This document shows positions 63,988-64,000 of a DNA stretch of 64,000 nt, one piece after another (within the stretch, counting starts at the first letter, position 1; every line of letters begins with the position of its first letter). A program made the position numbers and the translations under genes. The notes below the pieces were generated by a model. The model had not been told where the DNA came from. It was given only the letters and a program-made list of their open reading frames with translations, and searched no databases. Source of the DNA: Acidobacteriota bacterium (GTDB taxonomy: Bacteria; Acidobacteriota; Holophagae; Acanthopleuribacterales; Acanthopleuribacteraceae); NCBI GenBank assembly GCA_002747255.1, contig PDUC01000038.1, forward strand, positions 33,501 to 97,500, given 5' to 3'.

Positions 63988-64000
63988 TTGACAGCGTCCA
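63988..64000 (+). CDS. start of a gene cut by the window edge
   Basis: TTG 63988, 4 nt behind AGGAGGTGA, opens a frame reading (M)TAS before the window ends. The call rests on the near-perfect Shine-Dalgarno only; the product cannot be told. Confidence 0.45.

Overview
The window is about 64 kb of a Gram-negative (diderm) bacterial chromosome of moderate G+C, densely packed and apparently free of insertion sequences, phage genes, CRISPR arrays or rRNA/tRNA genes that I can see. The diderm call rests on lpxB and msbA (lipid A synthesis and export), an ExbB/ExbD/TonB set, a TonB-dependent receptor relic, a beta-barrel protein and many lipoprotein or signal-peptide starts. The class III cyclase/Ser-Thr kinase/TPR/WD40 giant, the TMEM43 homologue, the Gld-type ABC exporter with DUF4340, and a Psp locus together remind me of Acidobacteriota (Holophagae/Acanthopleuribacter-like). 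That placement is an inference, not something the sequence proves.

Layout: 1-3.1 kb, minus strand: partial M20 peptidase, then coaD-exbB-exbD-tonB. 3.5-6.4 kb: a collapsed TonB-dependent receptor that keeps its promoter, Fur-type operator and terminator; a small LTxxQ periplasmic protein; and a two-gene DUF2325 operon behind a second operator of the same design. 6.6-10 kb: retropepsin-like protease plus asparaginase, and a TruC-like pseudouridine synthase. 10-20.2 kb: cyclase-kinase giant, transglutaminase/TPR protein, S9 peptidase, hybrid histidine kinase. 20.3-27.6 kb: YqaA-type membrane protein and surE, beta-barrel protein and hutH, hisS-aspS. 28-31.8 kb: TMEM43 family protein, an acylase-like lipoprotein without its catalytic serine, and exported msrA.

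32.2-36.9 kb: GldA/GldF/GldG-like exporter with DUF4340. 37.3-40.4 kb: a phage-shock locus with divergent pspF, a sigma-54 promoter before pspA and several small membrane proteins, one of only 37 residues. 40.4-44.7 kb: secreted GH114-like protein, zinc-ribbon membrane protein, a ribbon-helix-helix/coiled-coil pair behind an operator-like tandem repeat, and a pyruvate-kinase-like protein lacking the C-terminal domain. 44.7-45.85 kb: a gene-free stretch filled by about 190-bp tandem repeats. 45.85-50.4 kb: overlapping lpxB-msbA-yicC-uracil-DNA-glycosylase operon. 50.4-64 kb: FAD oxidase, UDP-glucose dehydrogenase, adenylate kinase, polA with an exported protein and a rhomboid protease, pentapeptide protein, two small membrane proteins, and a large lipoprotein resembling a CehA/McbA hydrolase that has lost its metal ligands. 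The window closes with a new gene start whose Shine-Dalgarno sequence lies in a hairpin.

Themes: envelope maintenance and stress (Psp, LpxB/MsbA, MsrA, TMEM43, rhomboid), metal-responsive control in the first 6.4 kb, and three proteins with enzyme folds whose active sites or domains are missing.
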